64,000 bases of DNA from Mesorhizobium sp. M2A.F.Ca.ET.046.03.2.1 (GTDB taxonomy: Bacteria > Pseudomonadota > Alphaproteobacteria > Rhizobiales > Rhizobiaceae). The position numbers were made by a program, and so were the translations under genes. Under the pieces are notes generated by a model. That model worked only from the letters and a program-made list of their open reading frames with translations, ran no database searches and was not told the origin of the DNA. Location of the stretch: the NCBI RefSeq assembly GCF_003952425.1, contig NZ_CP034449.1, forward strand, positions 5,134,001 to 5,198,000. Reading direction: 5' to 3'. This document shows positions 16,778 through 26,702 of this stretch, one piece after another. The first letter of the stretch is position 1, and every line of letters begins with the position of its first letter.

Positions 16778-18305
16778 TCAGTTCGGCGTTTCGGCGACGG
16801 AGCGGAAGAACGCTTCCGGGTCGTCGACCTCGGTCAGCCGCCGCTTCTCGATCAGCCAGAAGCGGTTGCCGACGGCGCGGATGAAGGAGCGGTCGTGCGA
16901 GGCAAGCAGACAGCTTGCCTGATGCTTCAGCAACTCGTCCTCCAATGCTTCCTGGCCATCGATGTCGAGATGGTTGGTCGGCTCGTCGAGCAGATAGAAA
17001 TTGGGGTTGGTCAGCCGCAATACCAGCATCATCAGTCTCGACCGCTGCCCGCCCGACAAGGCGCCGATCTTTTTGTCCTGCATCTCGATGACGACGCCGG
17101 CGCCGGCAAGGAGCGAACGCGCCCGCTGCTCGCCGATCTCGAACCGGCGCGAGACCATTGCCAGCGGCGTGTCTTCGCCATTGATGCCCGACAGCGCCTG
17201 GTCGCTGTAGCCGAGCACGGTCGACGGCGTCACCTTGATGTTCGCAATCGAGCCGGGTTCGGCAATGGCGTTGCGGATCATGGCGATGAAGCGCGTCTTG
17301 CCGACGCCGTTGCGGCCGAGCAGCACGATGCGATCGTCCTGGCAGATATGGCGCTTCCCGGTCCTGAATAGCAGTGTGCCATCAGGCGTTTCGACCGCCG
17401 CGTCCTCCAGCGTGATCAGCACCTTGGCGTGGGTGCCGCGGTTCGCCAGCCTGATCGCGCCGGCCGAGCGCTCGCGATGCGCTTGTACGGCGGCATCCTC
17501 CAGCTTCTCTGCCCGCTCCTTCAACTGCTTGGTCTTCACCGTCAAAAGGTCGCTGCCTGAATTGATGCCGATGTTGTTCAGCTTGGCGGCTTGGCTTGCG
17601 CAGCTGCTGGGCGATCTTCATGTCGCGCTCGAACTTGCGCGCCATCGAGGCGTCGAGCTCGTCGAGCGCATGCCTGGCGCGTGAATAGGGCAGAGCGAAC
17701 ACCGGCGACTCTTCGGGACGCAGGAACAGCGTGCGGTTGGTGACAGCGTCGAGGAAAGCGCGGTCATGGCTGGCGACGATCACAGGCACGTCGGGCGGCA
17801 GCGCATTCAGCCAGTCCTCCAGCTGGCCGATCCTGGCGAGGTCGAGATGATTGGTCGGCTCGTCGAGCAGAAGCACGTCGGGATCGGTGACCCAGACACG
17901 CGCGATCAGCGCCAGCCGCTGCCAGCCGCCGCTCAGCGCGCGCATCGGCCGGCCGCGCATGTCTTCCGGCACGTCGAGCGAGTCGAGAACCACGTCGACG
18001 CGCCACAACTCGCTGTCGCGCTGCTCGACCGGCAAGGCGTCGGCGACGACGTCATGGAAGCTGCGGTTGAGCAATGCGCCGGGAACGGATTGCTCGACAT
18101 GGCCGACGCGCAGGCCGCGTGACCGGGTGATGTCGCCGGAGGTGGGTTCGAATTCACCGGCCAGGCATTTGAGCAAGGTGGACTTCCCACGGCCATTGGC
18201 TGCGACGATGCCCAGCCGGTCGCCGGCGCCGATGGTGAGGTCGAGGTTGGAGAAGAGCGGCGCACTCATGGTGACGCCGACAGATTTGAGGCTGATCAGG
18301 GCCAT
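16778..18305 (-). pseudogene. ABC-F ATPase gene split by a one-base frameshift
   Basis: Two frames together give one ABC-F protein of about 508 residues with two ATPase domains and no membrane segments. The first domain (from 18305) has Walker A NGRGKST, signature LSGGWQRLAL and Walker B LLLDEPTNHLDL. The second has Walker A GRNGVGKT, LSGGQRSRLMML and LLDEPTNHLDIDG. The first frame reads KIAQQLRK and then leaves frame. Removing one G near 17593-17594 (plus strand) restores the linker KIAQQLRKQAAKLNNIG into the second half. ABC-F proteins act on ribosomes, some giving antibiotic protection. A sequencing error is as likely as true inactivation. Confidence 0.85.
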
Positions 18306-18602
18306 TCGATTTCTCTGGTCTTGCCGGAAAGTCCGGCTGATGCACTTTGACGGTGCGCCGGCTGATCAACGGATCAGCTTAGCGGCACCACGAAGGGCAG
18401 ACCAAAAATCGAAACGGGAAAAACCCGGACCGTCCGGTCAGCCCTGCAAGCAAGCTCGCAGGGCGCAAATCGGGCCACGCTGACGATGGTGATCGATAGA
18501 CACGCAGCCCTCCTTTCCAGAGTTCGAGTTGGGGTTGGGTACACCGGGGAGGGGGCGAATGGCAAGGGGCGGCGAAGTTCACAGCTGCAACGGAGTCGCC
18601 GC

Positions 18603-18658
18603 GTTCCTTCGCGCCCCCCTCTGGCCTGCCGGCCATCTCCCCCACAAGGGGGGAGATT
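18603..18658 (+). repeat. Rhizobial palindromic element, copy 1
   Basis: This is a roughly 55-bp element beginning GTTCCTTCGCGCCCCCCTCT and ending in the hairpin CTCCCCCACAAGGGGGGAG. It is near-identical to the copy inside uvrB (18931-18987) and inverted relative to copy 2. Confidence 0.75.
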
Positions 18659-18721
18659 AGCTGTCATAGGCGCCTCGCCAATCGCCAGCGTTGCAAGATG
18701 GAAGCCGGCGCTTCAGCCGCC

Positions 18722-18776
18722 AATCTCCCCCCTCGTGGGGGAGATGTCCGGCAGGACAGAGAGGGGCGCTGTCCCG
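18722..18776 (-). repeat. Rhizobial palindromic element, copy 2 (inverted)
   Basis: It starts with the hairpin ATCTCCCCCCTCGTGGGGGA and continues GATGTCCGGCAGGACAGAGA, the reverse complement of the element at 18603-18658 with a few differences. Confidence 0.75.
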
Positions 18777-18813
18777 CCAGCATCTCAACGTGTCTTGAAC
18801 CGACCTTCGGAAA

Positions 18814-21800
18814 TCAATGCCCTGGCCGTCCCGTCTTGCCCGGGCGACGCTTCTGGCGGCGCTCGTCGGCCGGGTCCTCGTAGGAGCCGATGCCCGAACG
18901 CTGGCGGACGATGGGTTTGCTGGGATCGTCGCGTTCCTTCGCGCCCCCTTCTGTCCTGCCGGACATCTCCCCCACAAGGGGGGAGATCGGCTTTGGCTTC
19001 GCCGGCACTTTTCCCTCGACGGGCTTTTCCGTCCGCCGCACCGTCATCTCGTCGAGTGAGTTCTTGCGGAACAACGGCTTGGTGCGGTCGCCGGGAATGC
19101 CGAAGTCGGAGCCGTGCGCTTCCTGCGCCGTCTGCTTCTTGAACAGCGAGCGCGATACGGCACCGGCCGGCGTCGTCATATCCGTGCCGGGGCCCATGTC
19201 GTCGAGCCAGGGCTTGGCGAAGAGCGGCTTCTTCAACGGCACGGCGCCGTCGGCGCCCATCTCGTCGAGATGCGGCTTGCGGAACATATTGGGTCGGGCA
19301 GCCTTTGCCGCCTCTTCGGCGGCGCGGGCTTCGTCGAGCCTGCGGAAACGCTCCTGCTCCTCGGCCGTGCGATGCCTGGCGACGCCCTTGTTGTGCTTGC
19401 CCTTCTCGCGGCCCGAGGCAGGACTTTGGCTTTCCACCTCGCGCGCCAGCGGATCGTCGGAGATGGCGAGCTCCATCTCGCGCAGTCGCTTGATCTCGTC
19501 GCGGACGCGCGCCGCCTTCTCGAAATCGAGATTGGCGGCGGCATCGCGCATCTGCTTGTCCAGCGCCTCGAGATGGGTCTTCAAATTGTTGCCGATCATC
19601 GCGCCGGCGTCGTCGGTGAACTGCGAGATGTCTGCGCGGACGTGGTCCTTCTCGTAGACCGAGTCGAGGATGTCGGCGATGCGCGACTTGACGGATTCCG
19701 GCGTGATGCCGTTGGCGGCGTTCCACTCCATCTGCTTCTCGCGGCGGCGGTTGGTCTCCGCCATCGCCCGCTCCATCGAGCCGGTGATCTGGTCGGCATA
19801 GAGGATGACTTTGCCGTCGACGTTACGGGCAGCGCGGCCGATGGTCTGGATCAGCGAGGTTTCCGAACGCAGGAAACCTTCCTTGTCGGCATCGAGGATG
19901 GCGACGAAGCCGCACTCCGGAATGTCGAGGCCTTCGCGCAGGAGGTTGATGCCGACCAGCACGTCAAAGGCGCCGAGGCGGAGATCGCGCAGGATCTCGA
20001 TGCGTTCCAGCGTGTCGATGTCGGAATGCATGTAGCGGACGCGAATGCCGTTCTCATGCAGATATTCGGTGAGGTCCTCGGCCATGCGCTTGGTCAGCAC
20101 GGTCACCAGCGTGCGGTAGCCGAGCCTTGTCGTCTCGCGGATCTCGCCGACGACATCGTCGACCTGGCTCTTGGCCGGGCGCACCTCGACCGGCGGATCG
20201 ATCAGCCCGGTCGGGCGGATGACCTGCTCGGCGAAGACGCCGCCGGACTGCTCGAGCTCCCAACCGCCGGGCGTCGCCGAAACCGCCACCGACAGCGGAC
20301 GCATGGCGTCCCATTCCTCGAAACGCAGCGGCCGGTTGTCCATGCAGGAGGGCAGGCGGAAGCCGTACTCCGCCAGCGTCGCCTTGCGGCGGAAGTCGCC
20401 GCGATACATGCCGCCGATCTGCGGCACGGTGACATGGCTCTCATCGATGAAGATCAACGCATTGTCGGGCACATATTCGAACAAAGTCGGCGGCGGCTCG
20501 CCCGGGGCGCGGCCGGTGAGGTAGCGCGAATAGTTCTCGATACCAGCGCAGGAGCCGGTCGCCTCCAGCATCTCCAGGTCGAAGCGCGTGCGCTGTTCCA
20601 GCCGCTGCGCCTCCAAGAGACGCCCAGCCTTTTCAAGCTCTTGCAGGCGGTACTTGAGCTCTTCCTTGATCGACTTGATGGCTTGATTCAAGGTCGGGCG
20701 CGGCGTCACATAGTGCGAGTTGGCGTAGATCTTGACGCTCTTCAGCTCGCCGGTCTTCTGCCCGGTCAGCGGATCGAATTCCGTGATGGACTCGATCTCA
20801 TCGCCGAACATCGAGATGCGCCAGGCGCGGTCTTCCAGGTGGGCGGGAAAGATCTCGATCGTGTCGCCGCGCACGCGGAACGAGCCGCGCACGAAGTTGA
20901 TGTCTTGGCGCTTGTATTGCTGGGCGACGAGGTCGGCGAGAAGCGAGCGCTGGTCGAGCCGGTTGCCGACCTGCATCTGGAAGGTCATCGCCGTGTAGGT
21001 CTCGACCGAGCCGATACCGTAGATGCAGGACACCGAAGCGACGATGATGACGTCGTCGCGCTCCAGCAGCGAGCGCGTCGCCGAGTGGCGCATTCGGTCG
21101 ATCTGCTCGTTGATCGAAGATTCCTTCTCGATATAGGTGTCGGTCCGGGGCACATACGCTTCCGGCTGGTAATAGTCGTAGTAGGAGACGAAATACTCGA
21201 CCGCGTTCTCGGGGAAGAACTTCTTGAACTCGGCATAGAGCTGCGCGGCCAGTGTCTTGTTGGGCGCCAGGATCAGGGCAGGACGCTGCGTCTCCTCGAT
21301 CACCTTGGCCATGGTGAAGGTCTTGCCCGAGCCGGTGACGCCGAGCAGCACCTGGGTGCGGTCGTTCCGGTCGACGCCTTCGACGAGATCCTTGATCGCG
21401 GTCGGCTGGTCGCCGGCGGGCTCGAAATCCGACACCATCTTGATGGCGATGCCGCCTTCCGACTTTTCCGGCCGGGCGGGACGGTGCGGCGTCCAGAGCT
21501 GGCCGTCCTTGTGCAGCGGATTGCCGGATTCGATCAGCGCCGACAGCGCGGCTACGGTCGCGGTAACCCCGCTGGACGAAACCTGCTCTGCATCCTCCAG
21601 GCTGATGTCGAGTCCGGCCACCGGGTTGAGGCCGGCGGCGGCGCGCTCCTTGGCCGAGGCCGCTCCGCCCATCGAGGTGCCGCGCGCCGTCCGCCCGGGC
21701 GCCGAGGAGCGTTCGGGGATCTTCTTCGGGGCTTTCGCCTTCGGCTGCTTTTCCGCCTCGCGCTCGATCTGCCCGGCCCAATCGGAGATCGAGCCGGTCA

Positions 21801-21948
21801 GCGGCGCGCCGGTGAAGTCGGCCTGCGGCGCCTCGGCGAAGCCGCCGGGTTTCAGCGGCTCGGCGGCGTCGAGGAAGTCGGTCAGCGGGCTGCGCCGCTT
21901 CGGCGCGCCGTCTTGCGAAGGCGTCTTCTTGTCAGGATGTCTGGCCAT
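18814..21948 (-). CDS. uvrB: Excinuclease ABC subunit B, with long N- and C-terminal extensions
   Basis: UvrB verifies damage and loads UvrC in nucleotide excision repair. The core begins near residue 171 ([15 protein letters not shown]). It shows Walker A GVTGSGKT (203-210), the beta-hairpin region [12 protein letters not shown], the DESH box, helicase motif [11 protein letters not shown], and a C-terminal UVR motif around [18 protein letters not shown]. At 1044 residues it is about 370 longer than E. coli UvrB. The extra parts are a 170-residue Ala/Pro-rich N-terminus and a 215-residue tail. The tail holds degenerate LFxKxxLDEM-like repeats and, at about residues 988-1007, the translation of an inserted palindromic element. 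Confidence 0.96.
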   Translation of the reverse strand: MARHPDKKTPSQDGAPKRRSPLTDFLDAAEPLKPGGFAEAPQADFTGAPLTGSISDWAGQIEREAEKQPKAKAPKKIPERSSAPGRTARGTSMGGAASAKERAAAGLNPVAGLDISLEDAEQVSSSGVTATVAALSALIESGNPLHKDGQLWTPHRPARPEKSEGGIAIKMVSDFEPAGDQPTAIKDLVEGVDRNDRTQVLLGVTGSGKTFTMAKVIEETQRPALILAPNKTLAAQLYAEFKKFFPENAVEYFVSYYDYYQPEAYVPRTDTYIEKESSINEQIDRMRHSATRSLLERDDVIIVASVSCIYGIGSVETYTAMTFQMQVGNRLDQRSLLADLVAQQYKRQDINFVRGSFRVRGDTIEIFPAHLEDRAWRISMFGDEIESITEFDPLTGQKTGELKSVKIYANSHYVTPRPTLNQAIKSIKEELKYRLQELEKAGRLLEAQRLEQRTRFDLEMLEATGSCAGIENYSRYLTGRAPGEPPPTLFEYVPDNALIFIDESHVTVPQIGGMYRGDFRRKATLAEYGFRLPSCMDNRPLRFEEWDAMRPLSVAVSATPGGWELEQSGGVFAEQVIRPTGLIDPPVEVRPAKSQVDDVVGEIRETTRLGYRTLVTVLTKRMAEDLTEYLHENGIRVRYMHSDIDTLERIEILRDLRLGAFDVLVGINLLREGLDIPECGFVAILDADKEGFLRSETSLIQTIGRAARNVDGKVILYADQITGSMERAMAETNRRREKQMEWNAANGITPESVKSRIADILDSVYEKDHVRADISQFTDDAGAMIGNNLKTHLEALDKQMRDAAANLDFEKAARVRDEIKRLREMELAISDDPLAREVESQSPASGREKGKHNKGVARHRTAEEQERFRRLDEARAAEEAAKAARPNMFRKPHLDEMGADGAVPLKKPLFAKPWLDDMGPGTDMTTPAGAVSRSLFKKQTAQEAHGSDFGIPGDRTKPLFRKNSLDEMTVRRTEKPVEGKVPAKPKPISPLVGEMSGRTEGGAKERDDPSKPIVRQRSGIGSYEDPADERRQKRRPGKTGRPGH
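18931..18987 (-). repeat. Palindromic element inserted in frame within uvrB, copy 3
   Basis: The DNA matches the intergenic copy at 18603-18658 at about 51 of 55 positions. On the uvrB strand it is translated as [19 protein letters not shown], within the C-terminal tail, without breaking the frame. Confidence 0.85.
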
Positions 21949-22580
21949 GGGCCGAATATGGGTGGACTCGGCCGAAATGGAAAGAGGCGAGTGAAACGGC
22001 GCCGGTCAGGCGCGGACGCTGCTGACAGAAGGCTGTCAGGAGAGGCGTCATGATCCGATGGGGCAGGCTAACGCCGACTCAGGGTGCTCGCCTCCGCCAG
22101 AGGCGGGGAGAGGTGTCCGCGAAACGGACGGAGAGGGGGCTTCGTAAGGCGGAAGCCCTTCTCTTCGAGGCGCTTTCGCCACCCGAACCGGCGCTGCCCT
22201 CTCCGTCCCGGCTTCGCCGAGCCACCTCTCCCCCACGTCCGGCTACGCCATGCACACATCTTTCGTGGCTGGCGTGACTGATAAGGCCGAGGCTTGATTG
22301 CCACGTGGTTCCCCCAATCCGTCGCTGCTTCGCAGCGCCACCTTTCCCCCTCCGGAGGGAAAGGAAGGGAGCGCTGCTGGACAAGCGTTGACGGCAAAAA
22401 GCTTGGCGCCTTCCTCTACCCCGTCGATCGGGGGAGAGGTGGCTCGGCGAAGCCGAGACGGAGTGGGGGTCGACCGGCGCACCATAAGACAATGCATCCG
22501 CCAGCTGCCATGTACGCTATCGCCAAAGGCCAGCCGCTTGGAAATGTGTGCATCCCCTAGCCACGCGAGGAACCCAAGAC
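21949..22580. other. Repeat-filled intergenic region upstream of uvrB
   Basis: About 630 bases with no supported gene. It holds the uvrB promoter region near its left end and several copies of GC-rich palindromic fragments of the GGGGGAGAGGTGGC and GGCTTCGCCGAGCC types, in both orientations. Open frames across it on both strands look repeat-derived. Confidence 0.6.
22201..22463. repeat. Inverted repeat pair, 34 bp each, enclosing about 195 bp
   Basis: Positions 22201-22234 (starting CTCCGTCCCGGCTTCGCCGA) and 22430-22463 (ending CGGCGAAGCCGAGACGGAG) are reverse complements with one mismatch. The enclosed DNA has further short palindromes and no gene. It resembles a small non-autonomous element or two inverted repeat copies. 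Confidence 0.65.
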
Positions 22581-23837
22581 TTAATTGAACCACAGCGCAA
22601 ACGTTAAAAAGCCGGCGCCGGCGAACTCGCGCTGGATCTGGTCGAAATCGTCGCTGGTGAGGATCTTGCCGCTTTCGAGATAGGGCGCGATGCCGGGGCC
22701 GGTGATCGACAGAACGAGGTCGAAGGGTTTCGGCTCGTCGAAGAAGCGCTTCATGTTGATGCCCTTGCCGGCGATGCGGAAATGCGGCAGCAGCACGCGG
22801 CCTTCGAGAAGATCCTCGGCCATCGTGAGCGTGGCGAGCCAAGCGGTTACCTGCTCCTGGCCGACGTCGAGGCCGGTGAGGGGATTGGCGCCTTTCTGCT
22901 GCGGCCCGGGCAGCCATTCGCGGTCATTGTCGGTCTCGGCCAGGATCGATTTCCAGTCCTCGCGCGACAGCCGGATCATCTCCAGCAGATGGCGCCGCGA
23001 GGCCTGCCGGCGTTCCGGCTCGATCACCGGCCAGTTGACGAGATGCACCAGCGAGATGAAGTCGGCGAAGCGCCATTCCGAGGCGAACATGTTGCCGCTC
23101 ATGCCGCCGTCCAGCGGCACCAGCGCGTCCTGCAGCGGCAGTTTGGCCCGCGGGAACAGCATGTGGAATGAGCCGTCGAACATGGCTCTGAAATCATGGG
23201 CCAGCCAGAAATCGGCCTGCGCCATCAGGAATTCGGCATAGCCCTGCAGCCAGAAACCGTCGGCGCGATCAAAGCGGAAGGTGAGCGAAGGCGCGGCAGC
23301 GCTCGTGTCGATGCTGCCATGCGCGAGCGAAGCCATGATCGCGGCGAAGCTTTCGTCGGGCGCGATGGCGCCGTCTTCGTTGAGATCGATACCAGCGCGG
23401 GTGAGGTCGACGACCATGCCGACGTCGGCGTTGGCCGGGACGGAACCCAGCGTTGCGGCGGATTTTTCCAGCCGGTCGCGGAAGGAGACCAGGATGGCGC
23501 GGAATTCTTCGTAGGTCAGCGGCTGCGGGTTGGGATTGTCGGGCACGGGCAGCTGCATCAGCGGCAGCATGAAGGATTTCGGGCTATCGAAGCCGTGGCG
23601 ATGCAGGCCGCCGGCGAGGAGCTCGAGCGCGGTGAAGAACTCGCTGGCGCCGGCCGCATAGGCCGCTGCCGGGTCCTTCGCCGCTGACGCCTCCAGCGTC
23701 GACAGCGCCGTGTTCCGCTCTGCCACGCTCTTCGCCTCGAACAGGGACTTGGCTGCGTCCGGCATCTCCGCCCAGGCGAAGGACGCCGGCAGGAATGCTA
23801 ACAAGGCTGCTGCAAGGACCATTATACGCATCGTCAT
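22581..23837 (-). CDS. Exported protein of unknown function with one EF-hand-like loop
   Basis: The 418-residue protein has a signal peptide (MRIMVLAAALLAFLPASFAW, cleavage after the AWA motif) and is otherwise soluble, so it is probably periplasmic. At 151-162 the sequence DLNEDGAIAPDE fits a calcium-binding EF-hand loop, with D1, N3, D5, G6, I8 and E12 all present; only one such loop is evident. The rest shows no family I recognise, although the regular, well-composed sequence indicates a real conserved protein. It is divergent from the CapA-like gene. Confidence 0.8.
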   Translation of the reverse strand: MTMRIMVLAAALLAFLPASFAWAEMPDAAKSLFEAKSVAERNTALSTLEASAAKDPAAAYAAGASEFFTALELLAGGLHRHGFDSPKSFMLPLMQLPVPDNPNPQPLTYEEFRAILVSFRDRLEKSAATLGSVPANADVGMVVDLTRAGIDLNEDGAIAPDESFAAIMASLAHGSIDTSAAAPSLTFRFDRADGFWLQGYAEFLMAQADFWLAHDFRAMFDGSFHMLFPRAKLPLQDALVPLDGGMSGNMFASEWRFADFISLVHLVNWPVIEPERRQASRRHLLEMIRLSREDWKSILAETDNDREWLPGPQQKGANPLTGLDVGQEQVTAWLATLTMAEDLLEGRVLLPHFRIAGKGINMKRFFDEPKPFDLVLSITGPGIAPYLESGKILTSDDFDQIQREFAGAGFLTFALWFN

Positions 23838-23967
23838 CGCCCTCCATATGCGTCACGTCGCAAGCATACACGCATTTGGCTCGTGGCGTCGCCTAGCCCA
23901 CGCCGATTGGCGGCCGGCTTCAATCGGCCGGGCAGACAGTCTAGAGAAAGCAAAACTGGACCTGCCC

Positions 23968-25011
23968 GTGTCGAATTATCCGCTTTCCTACAAGCTGTCC
24001 TGGCTGCCACGCCTGCTGAGACCGTCTCTCGGTGGCGACCGAAGCGGTTTTGTGGCGCCGGCGGCGAGGTTGATCGATCCGCCGCCCATGCGGACGGTGC
24101 GGCTGGCGTTTGTCGGCGACATCTCGGCGGTCGCCAACCGTAATGCGCCGGAATGCGATCCGACGATTGCTGGGCTGCTTTCATCCGCCGACCTCGTGGT
24201 CGGCAATTGCGAAAGCCCGATCGTCGAACGGTCACGCGCGGCGATGGGCACATGGCTCGGCACGCATCACGCGATGAGCGAGCGCTTTCTCGCGGACGCG
24301 CTCGCAGCTGCCGGCATCGCGCGCGACAGGCTCGTTCTGTCCCTGGCCAACAACCACGTGCTCGATCAGGGCATAGCCGGTTTCGTGGAAACGCTTGCGG
24401 CGCTCGACCGGCTCGGGATCCGGACGATCGGCACGGTTGCCGGCGGACCTGTCCAGAGTCATGCCGCCGGATCGCTGACCATCGGCTTCGCGGCCTTTAC
24501 GCTCTGGCGCAACACCGACACCGCGCCGTTTGAGGAACGGATTTCGATGCAGACCGCCGAATGGCCCCGCGACGCCATGTCCGGCGTCGACCTTACCTGC
24601 GCGGTGCCGCACTGGGACTGGGAGTTCCGGCATTTTCCGCGCAAGGCGACGCGGGCGCTGGCGAGGCTGCTGGCGGATAAGGGCGCCGGGCTGATCGTCG
24701 GCCATCATGCCCATGTCGTGCAGCCAATCGAGCGCATCGGTCGCGGGGTCACCGCTTATGGGCTCGGCGATTTCCTCGGCACTGCCTTGGCCAGCACGCC
24801 ATGGCCCGCACGCATCGGCTCGATATTCGTGGTCGACGTCAGCGCCGATCCGGCCACGCACGGTAGGATCGCCGCCTACCGGCAGCATTTCTTCATGCGA
24901 CTGCGAGCAGGCAACCACGAGCGGCTGGTGCCGGTGGAGGCTCTGGGCGGCGCGCTCAAGCGGCGGGTTGCGGCCCGGCTGCAGGCGATTTTTCCTGCTC
25001 CCGGGGACTAG
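23968..25011 (+). CDS. CapA family protein (metallophosphatase-like, poly-gamma-glutamate type)
   Basis: The calcineurin-like fold begins at MRTVRLAFVGDISAVANR and continues with the metal-binding motifs VVGNCESPIV, LVLSLANNHVLDQG, AVPHWDWEF and IVGHHAHVVQPIE. CapA/PgsA proteins are linked to exported polymer synthesis, but many members, including this single gene, have no known substrate. The frame is open far upstream. I chose the GTG at 23968, just before SNYPLSYKLSWLPRLLRPSL, giving 347 residues. The start is uncertain, and an ATG at 23848 is possible. Confidence 0.82.
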   Translation: MSNYPLSYKLSWLPRLLRPSLGGDRSGFVAPAARLIDPPPMRTVRLAFVGDISAVANRNAPECDPTIAGLLSSADLVVGNCESPIVERSRAAMGTWLGTHHAMSERFLADALAAAGIARDRLVLSLANNHVLDQGIAGFVETLAALDRLGIRTIGTVAGGPVQSHAAGSLTIGFAAFTLWRNTDTAPFEERISMQTAEWPRDAMSGVDLTCAVPHWDWEFRHFPRKATRALARLLADKGAGLIVGHHAHVVQPIERIGRGVTAYGLGDFLGTALASTPWPARIGSIFVVDVSADPATHGRIAAYRQHFFMRLRAGNHERLVPVEALGGALKRRVAARLQAIFPAPGD

Positions 25012-25086
25012 TCGCCGATCACCGCGGGCACAGGCGACTTTCGCGCAAAAGCCGCTATCATAAGCCGATCTTAGCGCCGACCGGGG

Positions 25087-26064
25087 ATGGCCATGGAAGC
25101 AGCGGATTTCATGCCGAACGAGGCGGTGATCGCGGGCATCAGGCGCGGCATCGAGGAGTATGAGGCGAAACGGGCGTCGGCCCAGAGACAGGTCCGCTGG
25201 CGGGTACCGGTGTTCGTCGGCCTGGTCGCCGTCTTCGTCGCGCTGATAGCCTGGCTGTTCAACGCCGCCGCCGATCCGCACGAGCAATGGCTCTCGACGC
25301 CGCATGTCTTTCTCTATCTCGGCGGCATGATCGTCGCGGTGCTGCTCTATTTCCAGGCGCTGAGGCCGGCGACCCGGCTGCAGCAGTCCTTCCGCGATAC
25401 GCTGCTGCCGATGATCTTCGGCTTCGTGCGTGATGTGCGCTATCAGCATGGCGTGCGGCCGAACTCCTTCGACAGGATGCCGCGCGAAACCGTCGCCGCT
25501 TTCAACCGGCAGAGCTTCGACGACGTCATTTCCGGGCGTTATGAGGATTTTCCCTTCGAGCTCTACGAGGCGAAGCTCTGGGAAGGCTCCGCCAAAAGCG
25601 AGACGACCGCCTTCAAGGGCGTCATTGTCGCCTTTGAGACCATCGAGCCGTTCCCGGGAACGCTGGTCGCGGCGCGCAAGGCCGGCAAGGTGGCGCATTT
25701 CTTCCGCGGCATGTTCGCCTCCAAGATGCAGGAGCTGTCATCCGGCGTCGAAGACCTCGATGACACCTATGAATTCCGCACCGACAATGTCGAGGCGGCG
25801 CGGCCTCTGGTGACCGGCCGGATGGCGCAGGCGCTGACCTGGCTGCGCGAGACATGGCCCTACGACCAGGCACGGGTGGCGCTCAGCGACAGCGACGGCT
25901 TTCTGCTGATGCCGCGATCGAAGAACTTCTTCGAGCTGCCGGATATTGCACAGCCGATCGACTACAACATTCATATCGCGCCGATGATCGCCGATCTCGG
26001 CGCCATGCTGGCCACCGCTGCGCTGGTGCGCAAGATCGGCGCGAGAGACGAAGCGCTGGATTAA
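25087..26064 (+). CDS. DUF3137 membrane protein
   Basis: The 325-residue protein has two transmembrane segments close to the N-terminus (VPVFVGLVAVFVALIAWLF and FLYLGGMIVAVLLYFQAL) followed by a cytoplasmic domain with FEAKL-like YEAKLWEG, KGVIVAFETIEPFPGTLV and FELPDIAQPIDYN. This layout is the DUF3137 family, of unknown function and sometimes linked to envelope maintenance. The ATG at 25093 is an alternative start. Confidence 0.85.
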   Translation: MAMEAADFMPNEAVIAGIRRGIEEYEAKRASAQRQVRWRVPVFVGLVAVFVALIAWLFNAAADPHEQWLSTPHVFLYLGGMIVAVLLYFQALRPATRLQQSFRDTLLPMIFGFVRDVRYQHGVRPNSFDRMPRETVAAFNRQSFDDVISGRYEDFPFELYEAKLWEGSAKSETTAFKGVIVAFETIEPFPGTLVAARKAGKVAHFFRGMFASKMQELSSGVEDLDDTYEFRTDNVEAARPLVTGRMAQALTWLRETWPYDQARVALSDSDGFLLMPRSKNFFELPDIAQPIDYNIHIAPMIADLGAMLATAALVRKIGARDEALD

Positions 26065-26066
26065 GC

Positions 26067-26561
26067 TCAGCAGTCGAAGCCGAACCTGGTGCGCATGTCG
26101 TCGGCTTCTTCCTTCGACATCCTTTTGAACATCACGCAGGCGGTGAAGCTGCCGACCTGATGGCCGTTCCTGGTGTAGCCCCAGTCGGAAATATCGTCCC
26201 TGGTGAATTCGATGTTCTGGCCGAGCACGACGTTATGCACCTCGGCGGGCTGGTTCGACAGGATTCCGACAAATCCGGCTTCGGTGCGGCGAAAGGGCAC
26301 GACCCAGAAATGCTCGGTGATATTGCCGTCCTTTACCTTCACCTTCAGCTTGAAGCGCGACGTGCCGGCCGGAGGGCTATCGGCGAGCGCGAGGAACTCG
26401 TCGAGGCTGGAAAGCGCCTGCTTTGTCGCGGCTGCCATTTCCGGATCGCCCGGAGCGAATATAGTCACGCGGTCGTCATTCGGATCGGTAGCCTGCGCGT
26501 CGGCCGTCGCCGGCGCCAATAGACAGACAAGACACAACGCGGCGCGAACAACCAAGGTCAT
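26067..26561 (-). CDS. Exported DUF2314 (YegJ-like) protein
   Basis: The 164-residue protein starts with a signal peptide (MTLVVRAALCLVCLLAPATA). It contains MAAATKQALSSLDEFLAL, the FKLKVKVKDGNITEHFWV strand pair and DDISDWGYTRNGHQVGSFT, which are DUF2314 features. The function is unknown. The ATG at 26561 has a G-rich site 7 bases upstream and places a signal peptide at the N-terminus; a longer frame to 26648 does not. It faces away from the exported protein at 26703. Confidence 0.83.
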   Translation of the reverse strand: MTLVVRAALCLVCLLAPATADAQATDPNDDRVTIFAPGDPEMAAATKQALSSLDEFLALADSPPAGTSRFKLKVKVKDGNITEHFWVVPFRRTEAGFVGILSNQPAEVHNVVLGQNIEFTRDDISDWGYTRNGHQVGSFTACVMFKRMSKEEADDMRTRFGFDC

Positions 26562-26702
26562 CGAAGGGCCCCCCATTTTCGAAAGGCCGCTATCTTTCCG
26601 CATCGCGGGGATGTGATCAACCGGGTGTTGCAAAGTGACCCACGCCAACCGTCATCAAAAAATGATAAGCGCTACGTCGGAACCGCGCGGAGAGGACACG
26701 AC

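Larger units (their letters stand above)
18306..18813. other. Repeat-rich gap between the ABC-F gene and uvrB
   Basis: About 500 bases without a supported gene. The gap contains the upstream region of the ABC-F gene and two copies of the palindromic element listed separately, in opposite orientations. Open frames here are translations of the repeats. Confidence 0.6.

Noticed and set aside
17382..18305. Programmed frameshifting in the ABC-F gene
   Set aside because: There is no classic slippery heptamer with a downstream pseudoknot, and ABC-F genes are not known to use programmed frameshifts.
18486..19142. A 218-codon plus-strand frame containing [18 protein letters not shown]
   Set aside because: It is the translation of two palindromic elements plus antisense uvrB sequence.
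19114..22053. A 979-codon frame opposite uvrB
   Set aside because: It is the mirror of the uvrB coding strand with Arg/His/Val-rich composition and no recognisable domain.
22036..22480. Protein-coding genes in the repeat-filled gap upstream of uvrB
   Set aside because: The frames follow the repeats in both orientations, lack ribosome-binding sites and would overlap each other on both strands.
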